Shown: positions 46,652-59,927, numbered from the stretch's first letter. The stretch is DNA of 64,000 bases from Fennellomyces sp. T-0311 (GCA_025266875.1 JALLLT010000034.1:248001-312000); one strand, 5' to 3'. Program-made: numbers and translations. Notes: generated from the sequence alone by a model not told the origin.

Positions 46652-49030
46652 TCACTCGATTTGAAGGATCAATACGGTAGCAGAACGAGCCGCAAAAGCG
46701 TATTCAAATTCACTATCACTTGTCAGAGAGAATGTCGATTCAACTGGTTTGACTGGGCTCGACTCCTTAGTGTTCTCCAAATCCAGACTATCACCCGTAA
46801 TAACACGTGCTACACCTTCGGTTTTCACTGTCAAGCTTTGGAGAGAGATGCTGACCTTCTCTTCACTGTCTCCATTATTGACGACCTTGACGAAAAGCTT
46901 CTTTGTATCCTTATTGGATCCAGCTACCCAATAGAGTGGTCCAAAGTCACCATCAGTGTTATCTACTTGAAGAATGGTATCCGCACCTAAATAATCGCAA
47001 ATGCGTTAACCCTATACAAAATAAATAAAATAGTTACTTACGGTTTTGGCTCCATTCTTGCAAAACGTAATAGGCAGGAGTAAACCAGACAGTCTCGGTG
47101 TCAAAGTGAATCATATCTTTTGTAATTTAGCAATCAGAAGAACGTGTATAAGTTACGATTTACCTGGGTTCCATTGCTCTTGACCATCACGTTTGAAGAG
47201 CGGAGCATAAGCGACCATATGAACGAAGTCCGAGTTACGTTCCATACCAGTGAGGAAAATGGCATCAGAAATACCAGCTTCCAAAGTAGCGGGGGAACCA
47301 TTGCAACAGTTATTGACATGAGTACCGTATTCACCGATAAATATGGCAGTGCCGTTGCGAGGGTAGTTATCATAGCGATCAAAGTGATCGGTCATCTCCG
47401 AGACGTTCATGTAAAAATGATCATCAAAGACGTCCCAAGACCTATTATGCTTCGTATCAGCAAACACTAAAATTGGATTTTTACGTGGAGAATACCTCGC
47501 TGTTTGGTCGGCTGTTGCGATGATCTTAACATCAGGGTACGCCTCGGTGATGGCATCATAGAAAACTCGATAGCGATATTCGTAAGTGGTACTAAACCAA
47601 TCTTCGTTACCAATTTCGATATAATTGATATTGAAAGGTTCTTCGCGACCGTGCAACGCACGAAGGGCGCCATAGACAGTGTCAGTAGAGCCAGTCAAGT
47701 ATTCGAGCTCGTTCAAAACTTCTTTCACGTAGGGCCCCAACTGGTCCTCAGGCACACTATCACCTTGAAGAGAGTAGCCTGCATAAACGTCGAGGATAGG
47801 CTCCATACCAAAATCTTCGCACTGAATAAATTAATATTAATAACTAGCTATTGTAGTAGCATGAAAATGTGTTACTTACCATGTACATATAGTCAAGAAG
47901 ACCCTGACCATTGGTGTTCCAGTACGACCAATCACCCATACGACCAATTCGCTCTTCCAAAGGACCTATATAGTTCCAATAGAAAACATTAATAATTACG
48001 CAGATTGGTCTCATTGATGTTCACTTTCTTCATATACATATATACATACCAACAGTCTCGTTCCACTTCCAGCGGGTGTCAATGTATTGTCCTTCAAGAT
48101 TGTTGCCACCAGGGAATCTAATAAGCATATGTGAGATTTTAAATTTTGCTTTACAGTACAAATCAATTTTACCTGAAGAAGCTTGGATTCAAACCCTTCA
48201 TAGCAGCACCAAGATCCTGACGAAGACCATTCTCGCGCCCTTCAAATGTTTCACCAAACAAAGTGAACACTTGGAAGTAAATGGATGCTCCCGCGGCTTC
48301 AGCCGAATCAACCGATACAACGAATTGGTTGTTAATTGAAACAACCTCCGCAGTGGATTCTAAAGTGACTTGGAACTTTTGGAATTCTCCGGACACTACA
48401 CCAGTAGTAGCTGAGGCCAACACTGCACCATCACTTGATTCCAAAGTTACGTTGAGTGCGCCGGTATATCCTTCTGCCTTTGCAAATAAGGAGGCTTGAT
48501 ATTTTTCATTAGGTTGCACTCGTAATCCCCACCAGCCTTCATTGGCAACACCTGCTCTGCCCGTGGATTCAGATACGTCCAGACGTAGAGAGTTGCTGTT
48601 TATATTATTCAAGCCATTTTCAGTGTCAAGTTCAATGGCAGCGCCATCACCAATGGTACTCCAGAATTCCAAAGATGGATCTTCGCCCTTGTCATCCGCC
48701 TGGAAGTTCCAGTTACGAAGCATATGTCCGTAGATACCTACGCCTTGTATAAGCCTTTTGCTCATTGATCCGCGCAAGATAGTTTAACACTTGCCGCTGT
48801 CACCACATCGGTTAATGTCTTCATACATCATGCCATAGAGAAGTGGCGAACTGGAATTTCCAGGAACGTCATTTCTAATTGTAAGCGACAATCCTTCTGC
48901 CCGCTGTACAAACGACGGGGATGCCATTAACAACACTGCTACAGCAGCTGAGACACTAGTAGGAATGAGCTACAAGAATATAATGTTTAGTAGTTCAGCA
49001 ATGTCAATGTAAGCTATATTATACCTTCAT
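46652..49030 (-). CDS. Secreted GH51 alpha-L-arabinofuranosidase
   Basis: Eight exons, 49030-49025, 48969-48795, 48737-48173, 48117-48050, 47965-47880, 47821-47164, 47116-47042 and 46986-46652, give 655 residues, typical of fungal GH51 enzymes. A signal peptide ([20 protein letters not shown]) starts in a two-codon exon. [17 protein letters not shown] joins [12 protein letters not shown] across a GC-AG intron (GCAAGT), the classical GH51 opening. A carbohydrate-binding-like module follows, then [11 protein letters not shown], the acid/base region [11 protein letters not shown] (Glu in GNE) and the nucleophile block FIGEYGTH. The enzyme removes terminal arabinofuranosyl units from arabinoxylan or arabinan outside the cell. 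All catalytic motifs are intact. Confidence 0.95.
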
Positions 49031-50522
49031 TATTATCAAAAGAGAAACCAAGGTATCATCTAAGACCTTGGAGCTACTTGCTGCTTTTATATACGCTACA
49101 TGTTCGCGTCACATTTCCCCTCTTTACTAAGATGTGAGCGAGAATACGAACGCAATTATTCTCCTGAATATAACGGCATTTTTCATCGGACAATAAAGCA
49201 TAGTTTGTGATTTATAACTCGTAGATCTGGGAATTATTCTGTAGATTACATAAGATGCTTGTACATATCGGGAGTACCTGTCATTTGAACTATGACATTT
49301 ACATTTTTTCTATCTCCAGATGACAGGCAATATTCTTTTTGAATATCTACCTATTTTATCATAGCTTTAGCGACAAATAATGAACTTCATAGAATCTCAA
49401 GTACGTGTTGTACCGGAGAAGGGAGTAGGAAACATTGGTGTGACATTTATATTTGTTTTGCATTAAACCAAAAGGAAGATTTCCCCATACACGGGCATTA
49501 GATCTGTGTTACACTGTAAGACGATCCGGGGAATTGCTTCCGCCATGAGAATCATATCCATATGAAAGTCATACACCAATTTTCTCCGTTTGGTTTTTCA
49601 TGGTCCAGAAATAGATAATATCGCCGGATTATTCCGCGGTAGGATGGGCAGTACGTATACTAATACGTATTATGCCGGCTTTTTTTTTTGCTACATATGA
49701 ATCATGTCATATTAAGAACCATATCATGTTATGGAAAGCTAGATTATAGACGAAAGTTTTTCAAACGCAAATAATATGGTTGATTGATACCAGGAGTATT
49801 CATTTTAGTGCACAGTTTCAATGAAATATGTATTGGATTTTACATAGGGGAGAGAGAGACTTGTTTCTTCATATAGATATTCGAAGGCAGTATTAAGCAT
49901 ATTAATTAATTGGTAAATGTACGTATCAACTTTATGAATTCAAAAAGGACGTTTTTAAACACCAGATGATCCTCTGATTGTGGAGAAAAGTTGGTATCCA
50001 CGTCCAGTATACGTATAGCCAAGGTCAGTAACCGTACTTGAAGCTCTGCAGAAGAGAATGACAGCGTCTTCCTTCCGCAGCTATACGGGGGATCTAAAAT
50101 TCTTATAGATTTATTACTAGATTGTATAGATTGGGTGCACTGTTGCCGTGATCTGCCTAGCGATATGTTCGTATTCCGTCGACATCGGAGAAAAGGCTGA
50201 AAGAAATAAAGGCTTTGAACGGGCTTTAAAAGCTTTTGAAAGCAGGTGAAAGCTCTAATGGGATCCTCCCTTTCGTGAAGAGCAATGAATTTGCACTGCC
50301 TTATTTGAACCTTCAATTTTAATCATGATATCGTTAACAATGCTTCATGAAGGCAATGAAATCTTCATAGTGTATTTGAATTCTCGTTGAAAAGCACGGA
50401 AGTCTTACTAATAGTAGTCATGAGTTATTCTGCTGAGCGAGCAAATATAGCTTCTGAAAAGGTATTTATTTGTCAATTTTTGTACTTCACATATAAGAAA
50501 AAAAATAAATACTGTTATGGCT
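49031..50522. other. Intergenic; possible left flank of the Plavaka-like element
   Basis: About 1.5 kb with no gene. The part at 50190-50300 is dense in GGCTTT, GAAAGC and CTTTCA words, similar in style to 56120-56230 beyond the transposase gene. These may be subterminal repeats of the element, but I could not define matching termini. Confidence 0.35.
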
Positions 50523-52060
50523 CTAACCGAACAGCATGGATCTGGTATCAGTGAGAGCTCGACGGTTTCGGTCCGCAAGCTTTGATGTTAGATATGCTGT
50601 TATCGACGGCCAGTCAATAATCTCTCCATAGACACTTCCACTGACAAGATCTTTATACAATTCCTTCCACGACGATTCGTCACTAAATTCATCACCCTTC
50701 TTTTCTTTACTGCACATAATATGCCCGGTCAATCTTCCGAGTCTATACAGCATCTATCAAAAAAAATTGAGTGTGCCAATGATATGGGTTGCAAAAGTAA
50801 AATCGCTTACTTGACAAACAATCAGACTTATTGTTTCCTTTGATAACACCGAGGGAGCAGGTTTGAGTCGAGACCCAGTACCTTTCCTATTAAGCAAAGT
50901 GTACTCAATACACTTGGTAATAGCAGAGTTGCATAGAAGACGACCATCTTCTTCGTAGTTCTCGCGCAGTATCCTAACATCAAAGCAGAAGAGTTTGGGA
51001 AATCAGTGAACTATACCATATTTGGATATGATTTACCTTCGACTTTCCATTAAGAACAAGTATAGTTCATCTCTTGTTCTGCCACTCGACACGTCATGGA
51101 AATCATATCCCTTTAGCCATGTATTCACGGCACTATGTAGATTGCTACGCCGGTTGTTGAGGATGCTGGAATACTTTAATATAGCTGTGGTAAGTAGAAG
51201 GGATGGCGGGATTTCTGGAACACATAAGGTAATATACTTACTCTTGCTACAGTTTCCCCAGACACACCAGGCAAGTATCTACTTTCATCATATCCTCGAA
51301 TTCGAAAAACAGCGCGGTGACTATTTCTCTCTATAGTCAGATCGTCTGGAAAAGCATCACGTGTGTAGCAATCATAAGCTACTGCTTCCTTAAACTTTGA
51401 CCATTCCGATGATTCGGTAGAAATGGTTACTGAGGCTCTAAAGATAAGCATTAAGTTTGTCGTCCCCAGCAATCAGAGTCATATACAAACCTTGGATTGT
51501 ATGGAGTATCAGGAGGCAGCACAGTAAAATTCGGGACTACGCCTTGTTGAGAATTTGGCGTGTCGAGCCTATCAAAAGCAACGTATTAGAATATTGGTAG
51601 GCAAAATGGCTGGAAACAACCACGCTATCCCTTACACACTCGAATCTTCTTGTAAGCTGCCTCCATCTACTGAAGCGGTATTATTTCTGTCATTCAGTCT
51701 GAAATTCTCTACGAAGTTCATGGATTCTTAGAAAGTTCAACATGTAAGTGCGCAACATTTTATAGAGATCTACATCCTTGTCATTACCCTCGTTCAGTGC
51801 GTCAGAAACACCACTTGTACATTCTCTATCCTGAAAAGAGCGGTGATCATCATCATCACCTTGTCTGTGGTGCCGCTCCCTTGTTCTTTTGTCTTCACAA
51901 TATCAGTAATGAAATGACAGTAGTAAGTGGATTACAATGTTGATACGCATTACAGCAGCTGGTAGTACTTACGGCTTTTCCTCTTCTTCTGCACTCTTGA
52001 TCCTGTTATTTCCGCATATCTTTTTTCTTTCTGCTGCGCACTCTTGTTTACTTTTGGCAT
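50523..52060 (-). CDS. Unknown 362-aa protein divergent from Plavaka-like transposase
   Basis: Eight exons, 52060-51973, 51892-51788, 51726-51636, 51568-51491, 51437-51242, 51173-51037, 50973-50811 and 50753-50523, give 362 residues with all phases consistent. The N-terminus is basic (MPKVNKSAQQKEKRYAEITG, then KKRKS.KRTRERHHRQ), suggesting nuclear localisation or DNA contact. The middle is acidic and low-complexity. The C-terminal 200 residues appear globular and helical (SEWSKFKEAVAYDCYTRDAF, SAVNTWLKGYDFHDV, SAITKCIEYTLLNRKG, MLYRLGRLTGHIM). I recognise no family. It starts 128 bp from the transposase start codon in the opposite direction, so the two share a promoter region. It may be a second gene of the same transposon. 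Confidence 0.65.
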
Positions 52061-52188
52061 GCTGCGGCGGTCTGGGTACATTAACGAGAAAAGAAAGAAG
52101 GTCGCGTCAAATTATTTCGCGTTCTTAAATCACTTTTCGCGGAACTCCGCGTCCCTTTTTTTTACTGCTCTTGTGCTCAATCGCATAG
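52061..52188. promoter_or_regulatory. Bidirectional promoter with TTTCGCG motifs
   Basis: The 128-bp gap between the divergent start codons contains GTCAAATTATTTCGCGTTCT (52106-52125), close to the motif repeated in the 598-bp TIRs at 5014 and 5061. It also contains TTTTCGCGG (52134-52142), overlapping a small CGCGG-AACT-CCGCG palindrome. TTTCGCG cores are bound by E2F- and MBF-type cell-cycle factors in other eukaryotes. Whether they are used here is inference. Confidence 0.5.
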
Positions 52189-55100
52189 ATGTATTATTGT
52201 AAGAACGACGCTTGCAAACACTTAAAGCCATATACCACGCTGAGGGGTCTCATGGCCCATGTCAGAAGTTGTCATTCCAATTCACCCATGGGAAGTGATG
52301 CTGGATTCCAATCCGCAGCACCCCAGATCTCAAGCGAACATCCGTCTTCTCAAATTGCAAGTACTTATGAAGCGCTGCATAAATATATGTATATTAAGCA
52401 TAGTTTAAATAGGACACTTATATTGACATGGACTATGATTATGGACATGAGACTGCCGATAATAACATGTTAACTGAGCAAAATAATGCGGCTGATACAC
52501 AAAATTGTCCCACAGCCCTTCATGAAGGTGACTAGTAACTAGGTATCTTTATTTTAAGTCACTGACACCGGTTTAAAGAAATAGTTGGATTCAAAGCAGA
52601 GCCATATGGGGTTGTACCCGGAAATGATTCACAAGACCTTTGTCTCAGTGAGCTTGAATACCGTATTGCACCCTACGCCACAGAAAACGACTTGTCAAAA
52701 AGCTCATATACTGGGTTTGTGAAAATATTAGTATCCTTACTCGACAAGTTTCAGCACTAAATTATTCCTAGCCTCATTTCATTGATTGATTCTGTCATTG
52801 AACACTGTCCTGGGGCTAGTACTCAACCAGATATATCTATACAGAGCATTGAAAGCTTGAACTATAAGATAAGCCTTGGGAATAAGTCCAGATACAGTAT
52901 CGTAAGTATACTACTATTGTCGAACATTGTCTTATTTGCTACTAATTTGGTATCCTCATACGTTCATTAATTAGCCGTTCAAAACAGTTGAAATTGATCC
53001 TGCTGATATTGATGGCTTTCCTGAACGATATATAGAGGAATTTAGACGCGAAGCTGGGAAAATCTTCTTTTCATACCGGGATATCATAGCACTTTGTGAG
53101 CTTCTTTTCTCGTATAGACCATTCTGGGATCACACGATACTAAACGCTGCAATCGTCACAAGAAATGGTGAGAGGGTGTATACGGACATTTACAGTGGTA
53201 ATTGGTGGGAAAATGTTCAGGTACTACTTTATCAATGATTACTTTCTCGGTAAGTGTGCTTACAGATATTTTAGAGAAAGCTCCCAAAAGGGGATGTTTT
53301 ACTTGCGATTATGCTGGCTTCGGATCAGGCGGATGTGTCAGCAAATGGACGAGAGAAAGCATGGCCTCTGTACTTAAAGTTAGGTATGTAAAATGTAGCA
53401 GAGGTGGGGTAAATCAAGTTGTATTAAAAGAAACGGGATCGATACGCTAGGGAATACACCGAAAGCCATTAGAAACAAAGATAAAGAGAAAGCAAGTCGT
53501 GTTCTCGCATATTTTCCGGTGATAAAGAAGTCAGCTCGCTACGGAAACCTTGAATGGTATCGCACAGCAAGAAAAGCAGTTTTCCACCATTGTCTACGGA
53601 TTGTACTTGGCCCTCTTGCGAACCATGGAAATGAGATTAAGTAAGAATCTATTGTCTATAGCTCGCAGACAACTAAGCTCTTCTCGGTGGTAAATTTTTG
53701 CCCAGTAGATCTATTTTTTTACGAGGTCCACATAACAAAATTTACAAATGCGTTCCAATGTTGGCGTGCTATACTGCGGATTTACCAGAACAGTAAGTAA
53801 TACATACGAATGAAGCTGCTATGTTTAGTATTAAATACGAATTCTACCAGACGATTGTTATCGCTGACAATGAGCGGAAATGCTGCAATGTCGTGTCCAA
53901 GATGTTTTGAACAAACCAGCAATTTTAAGGACTTGCCAGCTAATACGATTCTGTTACGTTCCACAAAGCTTATGAAGGACATGTTCCAACATGCTCTGGC
54001 GCTTGAAAACAATAACCAGCAGGAGGATGCTTATAATATGAAACGTACTTACTCGATGAGTACAGTTAAGGTATCCATATATGTCTTAATGCACCCATTG
54101 GATATTGAACTATACTAGAACGCTTTTTGGGAAATCCCTGGCTTCGATATATATCGAAGCCTTTTAGTGGATGATCTTCACCAGCTAGGTGGAGTATATG
54201 AACATCTGGTGAATTGTATAGAACAAAGTATAAAGGAAAAAAGAAATGGAGTGCGATTGATACGGAGAGTGGATGAGAGGTACAGTATTGAGTATATTCT
54301 TTTTCGGCCGAAAACATGCTACTGAATTCTTCATGTAGAGCGTCTCAACTACCGCCGTATCGCAAACTTCGCCAGTTCCATAATGGGTTTTTTCTATCAA
54401 ACCTCCGAAATGTTGCATACGCAGAACTCAAAGATCATATGGCAGTAAGTCGTTGGCTTCAGCAGTGAATTGCTTGCTTTGAAGTAAAACTAGTATAATG
54501 GTCTTACTTGGATGAATGCAGATATTACTTGTTGTCATCCATGATCTAGTAGATCCTCAATTTATTATATCCATGCGATACTTTATCGATTTTTACTTCA
54601 GCGCGACTAGTAAGGAGCACACAGATGCCAGTTTGCAGATCGTTCAGGATTCATTGGAGGATTTTCAAAAGTATAGTGCCATATTTGCAAAATACTCTAA
54701 GGTCAGCGATGCTATAAATTGTGTATGTGTGGAGTAATTCAAATGTAACTTTTTATTACTTTATTAGTGTGGTCTGGCATTTCCTAAAAAGCACATGCTT
54801 TCTAAATATGTTGGCGATATCAGGAACATGGGCTGCATCGATGGCTATAGCACACAGCAATCCGAACATCAGCATAAGAAGGATGCCAAATCTCCGGCAA
54901 AGCGAACCAACGAAAGATATTCGAGTGTTAAACAGGTATCGATAAAATGTATATATATGGATCGGCTAACATTGAATATATCAACTACAGATGGCAGAGT
55001 TTGTACATCGCCGTGATTTGTTATTTGATATGCAGGCTCAAAATTCGCAACCACGGATTGAGAAACCTAATCTAGGGGTACAACCAACCACTCATAAGCT

Positions 55101-55904
55101 TATATCGAAGCTAAATCCAAGTTCAATCAATGAACTCTTTGCGAGCCACGTCAACGTTGGTCAGTTTGAGCGGCTATTACGTTCCTTTCTCGATACTCGA
55201 ATGGAAGGACGTAACTCGACGAGAAATTTGTCGAACATGCCCAAACTGGATACAGAAATAGTAAGTTCATTATTTAGACTAAGAATGCGATTAAGTACCA
55301 ACAATGTGAACGAAAGGTCACTCGATACCAAACCCTTATTATTGACGACTATGATGTCGACGGTATTTGTGTCAGAGAGAAAGTTCATGCCCGGGAAAAT
55401 TATCATGGACGGGACAGATATGACTATGCGATATTTCGTGATGGAGAAAGCGGGCATATCTACGGGCACGTCATCATGTTTTTTAAGGCCGTTTACAAAG
55501 GAGCCGCGATAAGTCTATGCTTAGCCAGACGATATTTTCACACAAATGACGGACCGCACATAACAGGGCTGACAACGGTAGAACCTGGGCTAAATCGATC
55601 TTACAGAGGGTTGTTCATTTCTTTGGTTCACGATCTTATCCAGCCAATTTATATTGTTCCAGACTTCAGCAGCGGCAAATTCGACGGCAATGATGCACTA
55701 TATCGCCGTTACCTTGTAAATACTGATACGGATCATCTTTCTCGATCCGTGGCACAACCTTCTACAGTACCATTGCTGCCATCATTCATTACATGGGAGC
55801 ATGTTTCGGATGAACACTCAGAAGCTGAGACCGACACTACAATAGATGGTGTTAATAATACGAGTACCAGCGATATCTCTGAGGACGATCCAATGGTCGA
55901 ATAA
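52189..55904 (+). CDS. Plavaka-like (EnSpm/CACTA-related) transposase, about 15 exons
   Basis: Exons can be joined in phase at 52189-52356, 52413-52527, 52579-52714, 52772-52901, 52975-53220, 53275-53383, 53451-53640, 53709-53792, 53851-54070, 54119-54279, 54339-54444, 54522-54701, 54768-54935 and 54991-55260, then a last exon to 55904. A C2H2-type finger opens the protein (YCKNDACKHLKPYTTLRGLM). The family blocks follow: YSGNWWENVQ, LLAIMLASDQADVS, GREKAWPLYLKLGNTPKAIR, CYTADLPEQ, SCPRCF, LVDDLHQLGGVYEHL and GCIDGYSTQQSEHQHKKDAK. The order and spacing match Plavaka transposases known mainly from basidiomycetes. The first intron is GC-AG. The junction 55261-55295 would need a 35-bp intron and is unresolved, as is a non-consensus GTTTGT donor at 52715. 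Function is cut-and-paste transposition; activity is uncertain. Confidence 0.8.
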
Positions 55905-56642
55905 TAATCTATAAATCTTTTTTATTATAGTTATACGTTCTTCTATAAGTTATTTCAAAGCATAAATAATATAATATCTATTTCAAATTACATATTACAT
56001 TTCGTATATCTAAAATGCGCTTCACAGCACTTTATATGGCTGATGAAGGTCTTGAGAAGGACTTTGAAGACACTAATCATATATAAGATATAAAGGGTCT
56101 CGTGAAACCAGCTGATTAGCTTCATGCATTCATGAAAGTTGGAGAAAGCGTTTGAAGGTGATGAAGGCTGGTGATTTTACCTCTTATTTTAGTGAAGGCT
56201 TCTGAAAGCACATTTCACTTTCCGATGGAGATTATCTCCAAAAAAATGTAGATTGTGCTTTGCGAAAACGACTTTGGTGTTATGGTAAGTGATAACTTAA
56301 CTTAAAATGATGAGAAGATAGGATATTGAGGTTGGTTGTAAGCAAACGCTAATATCAACGCTTGGATGCCATATCCAAACAATTTGTCGCCCGGTTGGGC
56401 AATATGTATACGCTTGAGTCCACAGTAACGTTGTAGCTCGCAGACTCAATGCTTGCTTTAAATGCTTTTCTCCCCCAACAAAGGTAAAGCCACCTTTTGC
56501 CGACTATTATAATCCAAAGTACCGTGGTATTGCGAGGACAAACATATGTACGAGACCATGGAGATTTTGCATAAACGTGTCCGTGGCTTATATAACCTTG
56601 TTCCGAAAACGGCAGCGAAAGAGCGCTTGCTGTTACTGTGCC
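55905..56642. other. Spacer between transposase gene and ELP2
   Basis: Repetitive in GAAGG, GAAAGC and GATGAAGG words around 56040-56240, possibly the right subterminal region of the Plavaka-like element, followed by the ELP2 promoter. A minus-strand frame (56355-56834) overlaps ELP2 exon 1 and is a shadow. Confidence 0.4.
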
Positions 56643-59600
56643 ATGCCCCACATTACTTCTGAATACATTGCGATCGGCTGTAATCGCACGACCCATGCAG
56701 CTGCCTGGGGCGTCAATGGTTTGGTTTCCTTTGCTGCAAGCCAGTTGATCGCGCTGTACGATCCCTTGGTACAGTTTACGCAGTCGATAATTTTTTGTTC
56801 GAAGCTGACGCAGGGTATTGAAAGGATAAAGCAAACCACGGTATACGCGAAACCTTACCAGGACATACCGATCGAGTGATCTGTGTTGAATTCATTGAAC
56901 GAGGTATACTTTTGATGCGTTTGAAGTAAGAATTCTCGAGAATTAACGTCATGGCAACAAAAAGGTCACGAAGGTGATTTACGCGATGTAGCCCTTGTTT
57001 CGGGTTCTGCAGACAAGACAGCAAAGATATGGAAAAAGAACGGCAACGAATGGATCAATTCAGCAACTTTGGAAGGGCATCAGGGCGCTGTAGAAGCTAT
57101 TGGATGTATGCGGTCGTCTTCGATTGCTGCAGACCAGGATGATTTGATCGCCACAGGTGCTGCCGATGGAACTATTCGTGTTTGGAAGCGACATATTAAA
57201 AGCGATACTGAGGGTAAAGGTTGATCAATGTGATATGGAATACCGATGTTGATTTGAAATCATAGACGAGGTATCGCTGGTCCAAGTGATTGAGTGCGGC
57301 AACAAATATCCAACGGCTCTCGCGCTGTCGTATTTACCAGATAGCAAAGGTATACAAGGCTATTTCTGGAGCGATTGACAAGTACTGAAATATCCCACAG
57401 TACCGGTCCTTGCATGCGCACACACCGACAAGAAGATCACAATTTACGTCTTTCAAGGCGACAAATTCGAAAAGGGGCACATTTTACAGGGACACGATAA
57501 CTGGGTCCGCTCACTAGCTTTCGCTACATATACCGGATCCAACGAAGATGCAACGGCAACAAATCATACACTCAAGAAGGGTGATCTTATGCTTGCTAGT
57601 GGTTCGCAGGACAGATACATTCGTCTCTGGAAGATCTCCCCTCATGTCGTACAAGCGGTGCCAGCCAAAGCATCATCACAGCAGAGTGATGGATTAACAG
57701 ATGATTTACTGCAGGCGTTGCAAGAAAGCGCATTGTGAGTATGATGTTATCCTTAGTATGGTCAATCGCTAAATCCGGCTTACAGAACAGGCGAGTCGGT
57801 TGAGTTGAGCACCAAAGCTCATCTTGTCGAAGTAAAGGACCCTGTTGATCCATCGAAAAATCGACAGTACTCGCTTATGTTCGAAGCGTTGTTGATGGGA
57901 CATGATGATTGGGTTTACAGCGTATCCTGGGAAAGGGCACGGATCGAAAAAGGTATGGATAGTATGGGGTGTTAGAATATGAGAAATGTTAAACGGACGT
58001 GCATTTGTAGACGCAAGCGGTGAATCCCGGTATATCCAGCCTATGCGTCTTTTGTCTGCTTCAAGCGATAAATCAATGATGATTTGGAGCCCTGATCCAG
58101 CAACAGGCGTTTGGGTGAACGAGGTACGTGCTCATCAATCACTATTGTAATATCACTCTGACTTTATGTTTAAAGGTACGGATGGGTGATATTGGCGGTA
58201 ACAGCTACCTCGGTTTCTGCGGTGCCTTGTTTAGTCCCAAGGGAAACCATGTTCTCTCACACGGTGCCAATGGCTCATTCCACCTGTGGAAAGATGTCTC
58301 ATCGGATCCTGGTCAGTGCTGTCAGAACAACAAAGACGTCGTTTATATTCAGTAATTGATTATCTGAAATAGATGACAACCACTGGACACCTGAAGTTTC
58401 TATTAGCGGCCATTTCAAAGCCGTAGAAAGTGTCCAATGGGACCCCAAGTCTCGTTTCCTTTTGTCTGCAAGGTAAAAAGAAACAGAACAGTATACTTAT
58501 AGAATGTATGGTGTCCTAACTCATTATATCAGCTTGGATCAAACTACACGCTTGTTTGCACCGTGGAGCCGAGATGTCAACGGTCAAAAAGTGACCACAT
58601 GGCATGAGATGGGCCGACCACAAATTCACGGCTACGATCTTAAATGTCTTTCGTTTATCCACGACTGGCAATACGTTAGTGGTGCTGATGAAAAGGTCTT
58701 GCGTGTCTTTGACGCTCCAAAATCTTGTGTCGCTAGTCTGGCGAATTTGACTGGTGAAAAGGATATGGCCATCGAAACGGTAAGTGTGATGGATGTGCGG
58801 TATTGCTCACTCTCTAATATATAAAGTAGGAGAGCCGACCTGTTGGTGCTAATTTGCCTGCCCTTGGCTTGTCGAACAAGGCAGTATTTGAGGGCGACAT
58901 TAATGAAATGTCAAACGCAGTAGACGATGATCATACAGCCTTGCAAAGCTACGCTCATACTTCAGCGACACCCACGTCACTTATGGAAGTCATGACCCAT
59001 CCCCCGTTCGAAGAGCACCTGTTGCAACACACACTGTGGCCCGAAGTTGAAAAGTTGTATGGTCACGGATATGAAATTATCTGCGTCGAAGCCAGCCATG
59101 ACGGCAAGTACATCGCCTCAGCATGTAAGGCCGCCACTCCTGAAAACGCTGTTGTTCGTCTCTTCGAAACCTCCAAGTGGAAAGAGCTCAAGACAAAGAT
59201 TGCAGCACATACACTGACGGTTACCCGAGCACGTTTCTCGCACAATGATCAATGGCTTCTCACAGTGTCCAGAGATCGTTTGTGGTCGTTGTCCAAGCGA
59301 GTTGAAGGTGATGAGAATGCACCATACCAGCTCGTAGCGAAAAACAAGGCACATGCACGTATTATTTGGGATTGCTCGTGGTGCCATGATGATACAATGT
59401 TCGCTACGGGTTCTCGCGATAAGACAATCAAGATTTGGACGCAGCAAGGCGAGACATGGGGTTGTGTTGCCACCATCAAATGCGCTGAAGCATTGACGGC
59501 GTTGGAATTTGCACCGGCGAAGTTGGATGGACGGTAAGTATTTTTGCACAATGCAACAGAGTATATAGCTGATGTATGTGTGTATTTTCATTTATATGTA

Positions 59601-59866
59601 TAGATATCTACTTGCCGTTGGTCTTGAAAATGGCCAACTTCAACTACTGAGCGCCACCAGCGCAAGCGAATGGGGATTGTGGCACAACATCGATAAGCGG
59701 TATGTGATGCCTCGTATGGAGCTACCAAAAGATTAATTTCGGATTGTGTAGATCGTGCCACGTGGGAGTGGTTCGCTCGTTGTCATGGCGAATCCACAAT
59801 GAAAAGTTCCAGCTCGCCTCGGCAGGTGAAGATCATTCTGTCCGAATTCTAAATGTAAACCCTTAA
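56643..59866 (+). CDS. ELP2: Elongator complex subunit 2 (WD40 protein)
   Basis: Thirteen exons (56643-56768, 56825-56903, 56965-57213, 57266-57349, 57401-57734, 57786-57952, 58011-58123, 58176-58311, 58373-58472, 58533-58779, 58830-59533, 59604-59699, 59752-59866) give 849 residues. The opening [16 protein letters not shown] and SQLIALYDP are diagnostic of Elp2. Two WD40 propellers follow: [105 protein letters not shown] and [12 protein letters not shown]. Elongator (with Elp1 and Elp3 in the core) modifies wobble uridines in tRNA (mcm5/ncm5 pathway); Elp2 is a core scaffold. The second exon boundary depends on joining LYDPL to [18 protein letters not shown]. Confidence 0.95.
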
Positions 59867-59927
59867 ATCATTCTGTAATATTACCCACGTTCTCTCCCAA
59901 GGCACACAAAGAACCCTGCTTTTACCA

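Noticed and set aside
47144..48339. Plus-strand frames over the arabinofuranosidase gene
   Set aside because: Antisense shadows; the minus strand carries all GH51 catalytic motifs.
50190..56230. Candidate subterminal repeats on both sides of the Plavaka-like pair
   Set aside because: Both flanks share GAAAGC/GGCTTT-type words, but no matching terminal inverted repeat or target duplication could be identified, so element borders were not called.
56355..56834. A 159-residue minus-strand frame
   Set aside because: Overlaps ELP2 exon 1 and promoter; no motif, so it is a shadow frame.
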